A stretch of 64,000 nt of DNA from Lithodes maja (lineage: Eukaryota > Arthropoda > Malacostraca > Decapoda > Lithodidae), in the NCBI GenBank assembly GCA_037953745.1, contig JBAKBP010012358.1, positions 1-64,000 on the forward strand, in the 5' to 3' direction. The notes beneath the pieces are model-generated. The model made no database searches, had not been told where the DNA came from, and worked only from the letters and a program-made list of their open reading frames with translations. This document shows, one piece after another, positions 32,364-43,490 of the stretch. Position numbers and translations under genes: made by a program. The stretch's first letter is position 1. Each line of letters opens with the position of its first letter.

Positions 32364-34890
32364 CTACACATTGTGTTGACGTAGAGGTACCCCCGGTACG
32401 GGCCGTACGGGCCGTGCGGGCATGAGCGCCACGTTGACCTCCTCTAACCCCCCCCCCAACCTCGTCGAAAAGGGCGGGCCACCCCAACCCCAGGCCGGCG
32501 CGGGGCTGACCCCGCCGAAGGGCGGCCGGAAGTGGAAGGCCGGCCAGCCCCGACACGGCGGGGATGAAAGGGGCAAGTACAGAAGTGCGAGGCGGAACCG
32601 ACGCACTGGCCTGCAACGTCCCAGTCCTGCGCCCGTGCAAGGCGGCAGCACTTGCAGCAGCACCCCGAAGAGGACCGGAAGAAGGACGGGACTGAGAAGA
32701 CCCCGCGCGCGACACAGTGCGTCGGTGCGTGATGTAAGCAGGGTCCGCAACGACACAGCGCGTCGTCGCGTGTCGGAAGCAGGGGCCGCCGACAGAGAAG
32801 CGTAGCATTCCCAAGCATCCTGCTTAAAAAAAACAGACTTATATAGCGCAGAGTACAACAAACCCTGACGAATATCCAAGGGGGCCGGCCGGCAGAACGA
32901 GGACCGTACCATCGGGCGTTGCCGAGTTGCCGCGCACAAAACCGCCTTCAGCTCGGGAACCAAAGACACCGCGAGACGAAGGTGGACCCGCTGAACGCGG
33001 TCCAAACCCTCGCGAAGATCGCTTGGTGCAGACGCCTCGAAAAGCCACAGGTGGTGAACAGACGTCTGGAGGGAACCTAAAGACAAGACAATAAGGCCGT
33101 CACCCTCTGTCGCAAGGGAAAAACCTTGGCGACAGAGGGCTGATCCGGGTGAGAGAAGAACGGGGTAGCAATAGAACAAAGTTCAAGAACGGGCGCGCTC
33201 ATCCAGGACCAGAACGCGCCGTCCAACCCGCCGACAGACACAAGAGGAGGCAAAATTAGTGATGACTCCGGGGGAGGGACTGAAGGAGACCCGTCGACGG
33301 ATCGGTGTGTGAAGTCGAAGGCCTCAGCAAACCAGGCCTCCAATGGGAGAGGGAGACTGAGCATGACGGCTAAGCCAGGCGTACCGGCGTCGCACAAACC
33401 TGTCCCATAGGAGGACAGACCCGTCAACACAGCCAGGGACTGAACAGCCGGAAGGATGTCAGGGCGGCTGAAGTCTGACCAGAGCGTAGGCCTGCAGAAG
33501 GGAGGGGGACCGTAGCAGGGGTAGGTAGGGCGAGGCGCTGAGGGCGAGTCACCGCCAAGAAGCGCGAGAAGAGGGAGTCTTCCATCGACTCCAAGCGCCC
33601 GTCGAACCGTGACACAACCCAGCCCTGCATAGCAGACAATCGATCCGAGAGAGGCGACCCCCCCCCCCAGATTGGTCGGCCCGCAGGGGCGAGCGGGAGC
33701 GAGACCCACGACACGAACCAGCAGCGTTGCGGCCCAAGGAAGGCGAGCGACGACGGTTGTGTCGCCGTTGAGGGACTCGTCCCCGATCACGAACGGCCGA
33801 GGGGGAAACAGCACCATCCCCCTCTTCCAGCGACACGTCAGCTCCTGAGAAAGGGGACCCCGAAACCTCGCGAAACCCCACCGAGGCAAGAGGAGGGGTA
33901 CCCCCCTGGCGAGAAGGTAAGTGAAGGTCAGGAAGAGAAGAATGAGGAGGAGCAGGACGACGGGAGTGGGAAGGCTGGCCGGGTGAAAGGAGACCAGAAG
34001 GGAGCCGCGGGGGGAAACAGAGCAAGGATCCCCGGGGCTGAGATAACAGGGCGGCCCGACACCGAGGCGGAGGAGGGAGGGACCTCCACCGTGGGACGAG
34101 ACCGTGAAGGAAGAATAGGCACTGAAGCAGGTGAAGTAGGAGAAGCAACGACATCCAGGCGGACCCTCCTGGACAGTGTAGGAGGAGGGAGCAGAGGGCC
34201 AGCTACAACATGAACAACCGCGTGCGGAGAGGACAACGTAAGAGGAAGTCGTCTGGGCTGGGGAAGCGGGCGGAAGGGAGTAGAGCCCCTATCCGTAGAG
34301 GCCAGGGGAGGGCGCACAGGGGCAGAGCCGCTAACCCCGGCGGAAGGGCGAGAACCATGACGAGGGCGATGGGTGTCGTCAAGGCGATCAGGAGGACGAC
34401 GAGGGGCAGTAGAGGACGGACGACGAGGCGAGCGAGAGCGTGGACGGAGCTGGGGAACCCCCCGACGATGGGACGACCGGCTGCGGGACCCAGGGGAGAG
34501 GGCCAGGTGAACGGCCTTCAGTCGGGTCAGGGATACCCAGGGCGACGCGGATCCGGTCGGCAACAAAGGCCGGGGAACGGTGGCCCACAGTCCTAATGTG
34601 GCGGGAGACCGACGGAAGGGAAGCAGAGGCCACAGCCGCCGCCGAGGAACCAGGGCCATGGAGCAGCACAACCACCAGGGCCAGACACGTGCCACACAGA
34701 GCAGGGAGGTAGGCCGTAGAGGACACACAGAGCGAGTGGCGCAAGCAGGACTTGTGGCTCTCCAAGCACGGGGAGCGACAACCAAGGCGAAAGCAAGGCA
34801 GCCTACCTGCACTAGAAGAACACACACCATAATCAGCACGTCGAAGGAGTAAGTGGAGAGAATGTCCAAGAAGAACCAGGGAAGGAGCAT
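32364..34890 (-). pseudogene. DIRS-like gag-type region
   Basis: Overlapping GC-rich frames on the minus strand (34890-33928, 34154-33549, 33889-33077, 33179-32364) without stops over long stretches. The content is proline/arginine/serine-rich up to about 33550, then more globular, e.g. AFDFTHRSVDGSPS and RQRVTALLSCL near 33100. Position before RT fits gag. No motif proves it, and the open frames on both strands partly reflect high GC. Confidence 0.45.
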
Positions 34891-34910
34891 GAGGAAACAG
34901 GAACACAGAG

Positions 34911-35572
34911 CATGGAGGGAGTTGGAGTTTGAGGAGATGGTCGAGGATATGATTCAGTCGTTGAGAAGATTGCTTTTAAGGAAGAATCGATTGATCTTGG
35001 TAGGAGATTTCAACTGTAGTGAGGTTGATTGGGAATCGGGAGTTGCAGGGCCAAATCAGAGATCTTGGGGAAGTCGGCTAGTGGAGTTGGTTACGGAAAA
35101 TGTACTTGCACAACATGTGAAGGAAAATACAAGAATGAGGGGTAATAACGAACCTTCTAAACTCGATCTGATTTTTACAAAGGATCCTCACGAAATTAGT
35201 GATATAAACTATCTATGTCCTGTAGGTAAAAGTGATCACCTATTACTAAAATGGAAGTTGACCTCGAGTAATGCCAATAGATTAGACAATAGCTACATAA
35301 ATGACAGATTAAATTATAGTAAAGCTGATTATGTATCCTTGAAAAGATATTTAGAGGGAGTAGATTGGGATCTTATTTTGAAGGAACAGGACGTACAAGG
35401 TAAATATAGTAGATTCCTCGAAATTTATAGAGTAGGAACCAATCTGTTTGTCCCAAGATATAAAACTGGAAATTTTACTAAGCAGAAAGATTGGTTTAAT
35501 TTGAAATGCAAAAGAGCTTTGGGTAGGCGTGATGCAGCTTGGGCTAGATTAAGAAGAAGGAACACAGAGTAA
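34911..35572 (+). pseudogene. LINE A endonuclease domain, C-terminal half
   Basis: Encodes RELEFEEMVEDMIQSLRRLL, then RLILVGDFNCSEVDWESG, LDLIFTKDP and GKSDHLLLKWKL. The GDFN and SDH blocks are the catalytic and metal-binding landmarks of APE-type LINE endonucleases. The frame hits a stop at 35570, but sequence beyond reads SNRNKYKQERNRYVNIIRQV in the next frame, so a single base shift broke it. The N-terminal half of the domain is absent. Confidence 0.8.
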
Positions 35573-35718
35573 TCGGAATAAATATAAACAGGAGAGGAAT
35601 AGATATGTTAACATAATTAGGCAAGTTAAAATGAACTATGAGAAGAACATAGTAAATAAATGTGAAAGTGATCCTAGATTATTTTATAAATATATAAACA
35701 GTAAGTTGAAGGTAAAGA

Positions 35719-38700
35719 TACTCATTTCCCTTGCACCTTTGCTAGAGTCTATCTTGACCGCTGGTTGACAGTGGTTTCTGTATATTTGTCGCCTTCTCTT
35801 CCCGTCGATTTTTCCGAATTCTCCGGGATTTTATCTAAGTTGCCCACTCCATTCTTAGTCCTTGGTGATTTTAATGGTCGGCACACCTTGTGGGGTGACA
35901 ATGTTATTTCGCCCCGGGGTCGTCGGCTTGAACCTTTTCTCTCGGCCCGTAATCTTTTTATCCTTAATTCTGGTACTCCTACTCATTTTGATGCTCGGAC
36001 TCGTACGTTTTCCTGTATCGATCTTTCCCTGTGTTCCCCTTCAGTTTCCCTTGATTTTCATTGGTCAGTTCTCGAGAATTCTCACAATTCCGACCATTTT
36101 CCCATTCTCCTTTCTCTGACTACCTACTCTCCTACTCCTAACTCTCCTCGTTGGTGCTTCCAGCGGGCGGACTGGTCTTCTTTCGCTTCCCTTACTGTTC
36201 CTTCTTTGCTTCCTCCTCCTTTCTCGTCGGTCCGTGTCATGCTCTCGTTTTTTCTGGATCTGGTTTTCGGTGCTGCTTTGCCATCCATTCCCCGGACGTC
36301 TCGCCCTTTCTCGTCTAAATGCGTCCCTTGGTGGTCTCCTGAGTGTTCCAGGGCCCTCCGGGTTAAACGGGCGGCTTGGAAAAGTTTTCGCCGTAAGCGT
36401 CTCACCCCTGCTTCTCAGGAGTCATTTTTTCTCTTTCGCCGTGCGTCTGCTCTTTTCCGTCGTACTACCAAAGCCGCTAAACGCCGGAGTTGGGAGTCCT
36501 ATGTTTCTTCTATTACGTCTCGCACTCCTGTCGCTTCGGTTTGGAAACGTATTCGTAAGATCTCTGGTAAACATCTTCCCTTCCGTGCTCCAGTCCTCCG
36601 CATTGATGGTGTTTCTGTGGCAGACTCCGAAACGATTGCTGATCGATTGGGCTCGTACTTTAGCTCCGTTAGCAGTGGTTCTCACCTCTCTGCTGAGTTT
36701 CACTCGCTTAAAGTCGTTGCGGAAGGTACTCCAATTACTTTTAGTCTTTCCTCTGCCGAATCCTATAATGCTCCTTTTTCCTCAACTGAGTTACGCACCG
36801 CTCTCCGTGCCTGTAAGAACACTTCTGAGGGTCCTGATGGTATCCATTATCTCATGCTCAAACATCTTTCTTCGCAAGCTCTGGTCTTCTTGTTAGCTCT
36901 CTATAACAAGATTTGGTCTTCTGGTGTTTTCCCTCCCTCTTGGAGTACTGCCCTGACCATACCTTTTCTTAAACCTGGCAAGTCTGGGTTCTCCCCACAG
37001 GACTATCGCCCTATTGTCCTTACCAGTTGCCTGTGTAAACTCTTTGAACGTATGATTAACGCTCGTCTCATGTGGATTCTTGAGTCGCGCCATTTGTTGT
37101 CTTCTTCCCAGTTCGGGTTCAGACGTGCTCGTAGTACGCTTGACCCCCTCCTTCGCTTGGATTCTTATATCAGGACGGCTTTTGCTCGTCGTCGAACTGT
37201 CATTGCTGTTTTTTTCGATCTCGAAAAGGCCTATGATTCTACCTGGAAGTACCACATTTTGCGTCAGCTCCGTTCTTGTGGCATTTCCGGTAATCTAGGA
37301 GTCTTTATTCAGAATTTTCTTTCTTCTCGGTCCTTTCGTGTCAGAGTCGCTTCCCACTTGTCTCGTCTTTACCCTCAGTTGGAAGGTGTCCCTCAGGGTT
37401 GTGTCCTGAGTACCGTCCTTTTTCTCATTGCTATCAACGGTATCGTGTCTTCTCTTCCTGTCGGGGTTCGGTCTTCCTTGTATGTCGACGACTTTGCGAT
37501 TTACGCAGCCGACTCAGATATTGCTGCTGTACGTCTTTTTATCCAATCCGCTATTCTGGCTGTTTCTTCATGGGCAACCCGCCACGGGTTCCGTTTTTCC
37601 ACCTCCAAATCCTGCGCGATGTCCTTTACTCGTTGCCATTCTATTCCTCATCCTCCTCTTACTCTTTATGGTACTGCCCTCCCTTATCGTTCCTCTACTA
37701 CTTTTTTGGGTCTTACTTTTGATTCTCGTCTTAATTGGTCCGCTCATGTTTCTTCTCTCAAGGTTGCTGCCTTACTCCGCCTCCGCCTTCTTCAGTCCTT
37801 GTCCCACCTCACTTGGGGTGCTGATCGAGCGCTTCTTCTTCGGCTTCATACGGTTCTTGTCCTCTCTAAGTTGGATTATGGTTGTCAAGTTTACTCTTCA
37901 GCCTCTGATTCTGTTCTCCATGCTCTTGATTCTGTTCATCACTCTGGTCTTCGTCTTGCCCTTGGTGCTTTTCGTTCCTCTCCTGTTGAAAGCCTCTATG
38001 CTGAGTCTGGTTTCCCTTCTCTTTATCGCCGTCGGGCTCTCCTGTCCCTTCGTTCTTACGCTCGCCTTCAACAATTCCCATCTTCACATCTTTCCCTTCC
38101 CCCTTCGGTCGTTGCTACTTTTTCGTCTCACCCCCGTCTTGGTTCTCCGTTTTCTGTCCGCATGCTCTCGCTGCTCGCATCGTGCTCTTTCCCTGTTTCT
38201 AACGTCCTCCCTTTCCGCTTTTGCTCTTTTCCCCCCTGGCTTTTCCCTCGTCCTTCGGTTTGCCCTTCCATCCTTCCTTGTTCCAAGTCCTCTACTTCTC
38301 CCCTCGTTCTTCGGTCTCGTTTCTTAGATCACCTCTCTCTTCACGCTACAACCACTCCTGTGTTTACTGATGGCTCCAAGACGTCGGTAGGCGTGGGGTT
38401 TGCCGTCCTTTTTCCCACTTGCTCGTATCAATATTCTTTACCTCCCGTTGCCAGTATATTAACTGCTGAACTTTATGCTATTTTTATTGCCCTCCGTTTT
38501 ATCTGTTCCTTCCCCTCCTCGTCCTTTACTTTGTTCTCTGATTCTCTCAGTGCTCTACTTCTCTTACAGTCCTCCCCTGCTCTACACCCTTTAGTTCTTT
38601 CCATTCAGGAATGGCTTTTCCGCCTTTCCGTCCGCAAAAAGCTTGTTCGTTTTTGCTGGGTTCCCAGTCACGTTGGCGTTTGCGGTAATGAGCGGGTTGA

Positions 38701-39268
38701 TTGCCTTGCTCGTTCTGCTGCCGTGCGGGGTACCCGCTCCTCACTTGCTGTCCCGGCCTCTGATTTCTTCCCTGCCTTGTCCAGGTTTCTTTGGTCGAGG
38801 TGGCAGACTCAGTGGTCCGCTCTCTCAGTTAATAAACTTCGTTCTGTCAAACCGTCCGTTTCTGGGTGGTCTGATCCCTCCCACCGTAATCGCCGATGGG
38901 AGACGGCTTTGGCCCGTCTCCGCATTGGCCACACCAGACTTACCCATTCGTTTTTAATGTCCCGTTCTCCTCCGACTCTTTGCTCGCGCTGTACCGTTCA
39001 GCTTTCTGTCTCCCATCTTTTCCTCGATTGCCCCTTATTTTCCGTTGCCCGCACGCGTTTCTTCCCTTTTCTGGCTTTCCTCCGCCGGCCGCCATGTCTT
39101 GCAGATTTTCTTTCTGAATCTCCCTCGTTTTCTATCTCCCGTATTATGTCCTTCCTTCATCATGTTCGAGTTCTCGATGATATTTAGTTAACTTCCTTCC
39201 CGTCTTTACCTATTTCGTGCCATATGGCCTTTGTCGCCTGGTGCGTTGACTTCATTAATGTAATATAA
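35719..39268 (+). mobile_element. LINE C, I-like element with RNase H, inserted in LINE A
   Basis: The 12-bp direct repeat TGAAGGTAAAGA at 35707-35718 and 39269-39280 brackets it exactly, and the LINE A reading resumes across the joined site. The copy is 5'-truncated inside the endonuclease. Its 3' end has GTGCCATATGGCCTTTGTCG and a TTAATGTAATATAA tail. Confidence 0.9.
35765..39187 (+). CDS. LINE C endonuclease (partial), reverse transcriptase and RNase H, intact frame
   Basis: 1140 aa with no stop. Endonuclease part 1-120: LVLGDFNGRH (32-41) and SDHFP (109-113). RT about 330-640: GPDGIHYLMLKHL, PQDYRPIVL, FFDLEKAYDS (D485), GVPQGCVLST and the catalytic SLYVDDFAIY (D575, D576). RNase H about 865-985: FTDGS (D869), AELYA (E902), LFSDS (D926) and ERVDC (D979), the complete DEDD set. 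A C-terminal CxxC...H...C cluster lies at 1073-1089. RNase H after RT places it with I-like LINEs. The first half of the endonuclease is missing, so the annotated start is only the first methionine after truncation. Recently inserted, judging by the open frame and perfect target duplication. Confidence 0.9.
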   Translation: MTVVSVYLSPSLPVDFSEFSGILSKLPTPFLVLGDFNGRHTLWGDNVISPRGRRLEPFLSARNLFILNSGTPTHFDARTRTFSCIDLSLCSPSVSLDFHWSVLENSHNSDHFPILLSLTTYSPTPNSPRWCFQRADWSSFASLTVPSLLPPPFSSVRVMLSFFLDLVFGAALPSIPRTSRPFSSKCVPWWSPECSRALRVKRAAWKSFRRKRLTPASQESFFLFRRASALFRRTTKAAKRRSWESYVSSITSRTPVASVWKRIRKISGKHLPFRAPVLRIDGVSVADSETIADRLGSYFSSVSSGSHLSAEFHSLKVVAEGTPITFSLSSAESYNAPFSSTELRTALRACKNTSEGPDGIHYLMLKHLSSQALVFLLALYNKIWSSGVFPPSWSTALTIPFLKPGKSGFSPQDYRPIVLTSCLCKLFERMINARLMWILESRHLLSSSQFGFRRARSTLDPLLRLDSYIRTAFARRRTVIAVFFDLEKAYDSTWKYHILRQLRSCGISGNLGVFIQNFLSSRSFRVRVASHLSRLYPQLEGVPQGCVLSTVLFLIAINGIVSSLPVGVRSSLYVDDFAIYAADSDIAAVRLFIQSAILAVSSWATRHGFRFSTSKSCAMSFTRCHSIPHPPLTLYGTALPYRSSTTFLGLTFDSRLNWSAHVSSLKVAALLRLRLLQSLSHLTWGADRALLLRLHTVLVLSKLDYGCQVYSSASDSVLHALDSVHHSGLRLALGAFRSSPVESLYAESGFPSLYRRRALLSLRSYARLQQFPSSHLSLPPSVVATFSSHPRLGSPFSVRMLSLLASCSFPVSNVLPFRFCSFPPWLFPRPSVCPSILPCSKSSTSPLVLRSRFLDHLSLHATTTPVFTDGSKTSVGVGFAVLFPTCSYQYSLPPVASILTAELYAIFIALRFICSFPSSSFTLFSDSLSALLLLQSSPALHPLVLSIQEWLFRLSVRKKLVRFCWVPSHVGVCGNERVDCLARSAAVRGTRSSLAVPASDFFPALSRFLWSRWQTQWSALSVNKLRSVKPSVSGWSDPSHRNRRWETALARLRIGHTRLTHSFLMSRSPPTLCSRCTVQLSVSHLFLDCPLFSVARTRFFPFLAFLRRPPCLADFLSESPSFSISRIMSFLHHVRVLDDI

Positions 39269-39599
39269 TGAAGGTAAAGAAACAAATTACTAAATTAAGA
39301 GTTGATGCTAGGACGTATGAAAATGTATCTGACATGTGCGAGGTAATGAATAACAAATTGGGGTCAGTTTTTAATAGAGAGGAAGGTTTTGACGAACCAC
39401 AGGCGGGAGTACTGGAGAGTGGTCTTAGTAAGATTGAAATAACTAGAGATGAGCTGTTATCTGCAATGAGAGGACTTGAAGTAAGGAAAGCTATGGGACC
39501 GGATGAAGTGTCTGCCTGGGTTTTAAAGGAGTGTGCAGAGCAATTAGTGGAGCCAGTGAGGGACAATTCAAGCTTCCTTAGATAAAGGACAGGTTCCTG

Positions 39600-40930
39600 T
39601 TGAATGGAAAAGAGCTAATATAATTCCAATATACAAGAATGGAAACCCTGAGGACCCTCTAAACTATAGACCAGCTTCACTTACTAGTATTGTATGCAAG
39701 ATTTGTGAAAAGCTAATTAGGAAGAGATGGATGAAAATGTTGGAGAGAAAGAAGATAACCCCAAAGCAATTTGGATTCAGAGAAGGGACATCTTGTGTTA
39801 CCAGTTTGCTATGTTATTACAGTAGGGTGATAGATGTACTCCAAGAAAGAGGCGGATGGGTGGACTGCGTCTACTTAGACCTTTCCAAAGCATTCGATAA
39901 GGTACCACATAAGAGATTGTTATCTAAGCTTGAGACGCTAGGATGTGTCAGGGGGAGTTTGCTGAAATGGATGGAGAGCTATTTAACAGATAGGGAAATG
40001 AGGACCAACATTAGAGGAACTTACTCATCGTGGCGGAAAGTTGAGAGTGGTGTGCCGCAGGGATCTGTGTTGGCACCTCTCATGTTCCTTATGTACGTGA
40101 ATGACCTGCCGATAGGCATAAACTCCTACATGTCAATGTTTGCAGATGACGTAAAAATTATGAGACAAATGACAAATAAAAGTAGTTGTGAGGAGCTGCA
40201 AGGGGATTTAGATAAAATATACGAATGGAGCACCAAGTGGAAAATGAAATTTAATATAAGTAAATGCCATGTGTTAAATATGGGAAGAAGTGTGAATAGA
40301 CCAAATTGGGAGTACAGGATGGGAGATAATATAATTAGCAAGGCCGAAAAATTAAAGGATTTAGGGTTGATTATACAAGATAATTTGTCGCCAGAGAAAC
40401 ATATTAACAAGCTCTTTAGCGGAATGTATGCAATGGCCGGGAATATGAAAGTTGCTCTGAACTACTTGGATGAGACCATGGTAGCGAAAATTATGAAGAG
40501 TATGATTAGACCAAGATTGGAGTATGCAGCAGTGGTGTGGTCCCCGCATCTAAAGAAGCATATTCACAAGTTAGAAAGAATCCAGAGAGCAGTTACTAGA
40601 TTGGTTCCAAGTCTCAGAGAACTGCCATATGAAGGGAGGCTAGACAAATTAAATCTACCGAGTCTAAAAGAGAGGAGAGAGAGGGGAGACATGATAATGA
40701 TGTACAAATGCACCCGGGGGCTGGAGAGGCTGGATAGGGAGGATATATTAATTATGGATACAGGAATAACTAGAGGCCACAGCTACAAAGTAAAAAGACC
40801 TACCTGCAAGAACGATATCAGGAAGTTTAGCTTCCCCTATAGATGTATTGACAAATGGAATGGGCTGGAGGAGGAGGTGGTAGGGGCAAGGAATATCCAT
40901 ATTTTCAAGAAAAAATTGGATAAAAAGTAG
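39600..40930 (+). pseudogene. LINE A reverse transcriptase, copy 3
   Basis: A 399-aa open frame begins at 39731. In-frame RT sequence also precedes it (GQVPVEWKRANIIPIYKNGN, LNYRPASLTSIVCK from about 39590), beyond a frameshift near 39570. Landmarks: FGFREGTSCVTSLL, LDLSKAFDKVPHKRLL, SGVPQGSVLAPLMFLMYVND, catalytic MFADDVKIM and the C-terminal KERRERGDMIMMYKC block. The RT palm itself looks intact. The frameshifts elsewhere and the LINE C insertion disable the element. Confidence 0.85.
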
Positions 40931-41239
40931 ACTGAGAGACGGGACAACACAAGCTTAGCTCAACTCCTGTAAACTACAATTAGGTAAATACAATTAGGCA
41001 ATTAGGTAAATACATGCAAACAGGTATCCGTACTCACCCTAAACTGGGAGCACAGAGGTAGGTGAGGAGGGCAGCCGAGGCGGAAGAGCACTAGCAGAAC
41101 CTGCAAAGATGGAGAAAGTGTTAACCACCACTCAACATCTTACATGCAGGGCCTATAACACCAGTAAAGTGCATACACCAATATAGTATCAGGCAACAAC
41201 ATGACATAAAAAAAAGTCAATAGTGAAAGCCAACTATTA

Positions 41240-41383
41240 CCGCAAATTTGCGGGCCAATGGAGGCATAACCGTACCGACACCACCCTCCCGCAATTTTGC
41301 GGGACCCCCTCAACGATCTCCGCAAATTTGCGGGGAGCCGAAACGTCCCAGAGGACCGAATCGAGCTCCCGCAAATTTGCGGG
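41240..41383. repeat. Four spaced CCGCAAATTTGCGG palindromes in the DIRS-like leader
   Basis: Palindromes at 41240-41253, 41288-41303 (one position altered), 41320-41333 and 41368-41383 (extended to 16 bp). Their centres are 49, 31 and 49 bp apart. They lie in the non-coding leader of the DIRS-like element. Such regular dyads often bind a dimeric protein; which one is unknown. Confidence 0.8.
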
Positions 41384-41664
41384 ACCGGCCGAGATGGTCC
41401 GGCGCCGAAAAAAGCGAGAGGAGCGTCTAGGGAATACCAAAAAAGGCCACAAAAAATGCGTCATCTCCTTATGAACTCCAAGCAATGATGGCCATCAAGC
41501 TGAGCAGTGTCTTCCTTGAATTTATCCTGACTCAACCGGTAAAGGGAGAGGCAAGGAAGACACACCAGGGGAGAGGAGGCACATCCCCCAGGAACCACCC
41601 AACCCACAGAGATAGAGCAAAGCCCAAGAGGAGAAGTGACAGGGAGGGTGGTTTCGCACAAACA

Positions 41665-41853
41665 GGGGCCCCCGTGGGGTACCCCTGGATTGGGCAAAAG
41701 ACTATGAAAGGATGGAGGTGAAACAGGAAGAGAAAACAAAAACCAGTAAATGAAACTGGTGAGAAAAAGGGTGGCCTAGCCGTGAGCAGAGAATGTGTCA
41801 GGGGCGAAAAATCCTGTGGTGTGAAGGAGGGGCCCCCGTGGGGTACCCCTGGA
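41665..41853. repeat. Exact 25-bp direct repeat, 164 bp apart, partly palindromic
   Basis: GGGGCCCCCGTGGGGTACCC and five more bases occur at 41665-41689 and 41829-41853. Each contains GGGGCCCC and GGGGTACCCC dyads. It lies in the same leader as the four palindromes. Confidence 0.8.
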
Positions 41854-42837
41854 GTATCACAAACCACCTGTCGCCCAGACCCTTGAGACACAGTGAAGGA
41901 CTCGAAAGGGGGGGACTCGGGAATAACGCTAATAATGCGGCCGACACAAACTCTACAAACAGCACCGCCACCAACGAAATCTCAGATTGTTTACCAACGG
42001 TACACCAAGGCTATGAAAAAATAAAAACTCATAGGGGCAAAGCAATTCCTGAATGAGAAAATGAGCTAGGCTAAATTAAGCTAAAAGCTAAACTATGCCC
42101 AGACTAACAGGAAAAAAGAATATGAAAAGAGAAAGAATGAAAAACATATACGAGGAACGCCAGGCGCCCCCGTACCTTCGGTAGGCTATTTCCACACGCG
42201 TCTCCATTACACACACTTAGGAGCCCATTTACGTGTGCCCTAGATCACGTAACATCTGTCTTAACAAAAAAGAAGGCCAGATAAGCCGAAACGAACCTAA
42301 ACAGGGTGAATTAAAGGAGCACAACAAAAGCGACTTCATTTAATGGAGCGCGTGAAAAAATTATTTCGAGAGGGTCGCTCATGCGCACGTTCGACAGGGA
42401 TCTGCACATGACGGAACACGGGATGGGCCTTAAGCGGTAACTAAGGTAAACCCCTTTTTTCTTCTCTTCTATGCTTTTTTCACCTTCGGTGGTAGTTTTG
42501 GTTAATGTACAAAGTCTCCTAGAGCAAGATAAGGAGTAGACTAGAAGTTTTCTTTTTAACCGCGGTTGGAATGACGACATAGCAGTCAAAATAGACAAGT
42601 CGTCATTGCAATTAGGTTAATAGCCTTGACGTTGGATTTGCCAAGACTACTAACAAATTGCAAGTTTTAAATTTTAATACAGTATTGATAAAAGGCTTGT
42701 ACTGTACTGGGCACAAAGCATGGCGAGTCTTACCCTTTTTAGGGCTAGTACTTTAAAAAAAACAAATATAAAGCTCTTGCCCATGACACAGGTACTTAAA
42801 TATTGTCAAAAGGAAGACTTAAAAACCTTAAAAGATT

Positions 42838-43490
42838 TTTTTTTTTTTTAAAAGAGACTATGAACGGAGGAAGGAAAAACACAGATAAAACAAAAAGGTC
42901 CATGTGCCTAAAGGCATCCTCCATTCATAAAATGTTTGTAACAACTGGATTTAAAAATTTGTAGATTGTAAGTTTGTGGAAAGCAATTCGAGGGAAGTGA
43001 ATTCCAAAGAGTAGTAGCTCTGGGGATAAATGAATTCTGATAAGCAGAAGTTCTGCATTGTGGAGGAGAAAGTGTAAATTCATGGGCGCTCTCAGCTGCC
43101 CTAGTTCTACGGGGAAAGATGTGGAGAGGCGGCACAATTGAAGCAAGTTCCTCGGAACAATTGCTGTGAAAATATCTGTAGAATAATGCAAGGGATGCAA
43201 AGTTTCTTCGTATGGATAATGTAGGAAGGTCCTGTGTGATTGCAGGGTTATTGATTAATCTAATAGCTTTATTTTGAATTTTGTCCAACTGCCTCAATGC
43301 AACCACTCCACTTCCACCCCACAGAGGTGAACAGTAATCCATCTGAGAACGCACATGACTTTTATACATCACGGCCAACTGCTCGTCAGTGAAGAATTCT
43401 CGAACTCTGTACAGGAGTCCCATTTTTTTTAGAGGCATTCTTAGCAATGCTTCTAACATAACCCTCTCCGACATATGACGCAATTTTGAG
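42838..43490 (-). pseudogene. LINE D 3' fragment, Jockey/CR1-like C-terminal region
   Basis: The minus strand encodes 191 aa (43483-42908): GLLYRVREFFTDEQLAVMYK, MDYCSPLWGGSG, LDKIQNKAIRLINNP, FASLALFYRYFHSNCSEEL and ATTLWNSLPSNCFPQTYNL. The pattern equals the post-RT region of the Jockey/CR1-like LINE at 58094 but with a clearly different sequence, so it is another family. The RT itself is missing. A T-run at about 42837 on the plus strand is the poly(A) tail. Confidence 0.8.

Larger units (their letters stand above)
34902..41014 (+). mobile_element. LINE A, copy 3, longest copy, split by LINE C
   Basis: Holds the second half of the endonuclease (34911-35572), the linker (35573-35718 and 39281-39585), the RT (39600-40930) and the tail with repeated AATTAGGTAAATAC. 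It is 5'-truncated within the endonuclease. AAACAGG at 34895 and 41018 may be the target duplication, but it is short. It is inserted in the DIRS-like element and interrupted at 35719-39268. Confidence 0.8.
29057..42660 (-). mobile_element. DIRS-like tyrosine-recombinase retroelement, interrupted by LINE A and LINE C
   Basis: The ends are perfect 39-bp inverted repeats (29057-29095 and 42622-42660) beginning CAATTTGTTAGTAGTCTTGG. The minus strand carries, in order from the right, a non-coding leader (42660-41018), a gag-like region, RT, RNase H and a tyrosine recombinase, with frames broken. The coding part is strikingly GC-rich. LINE A (34902-about 41014) interrupts it at the leader/gag border. 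Without LINEs it is about 7.5 kb. Inverted ends plus RT plus tyrosine recombinase define DIRS1-type elements, which are reported to be common in decapods. Confidence 0.8.

Noticed and set aside
29945..34852. Many long open frames on the plus strand in the GC-rich block
   Set aside because: They are antisense to the DIRS-like gag/RT/recombinase frames and show only Arg/Pro/Gly-rich composition typical of GC-rich shadow frames.
34902..34910. Certain target duplication for LINE A copy 3
   Set aside because: AAACAGG at both sides is only 7 bp and separated from the tail by a few extra bases; kept as tentative only.
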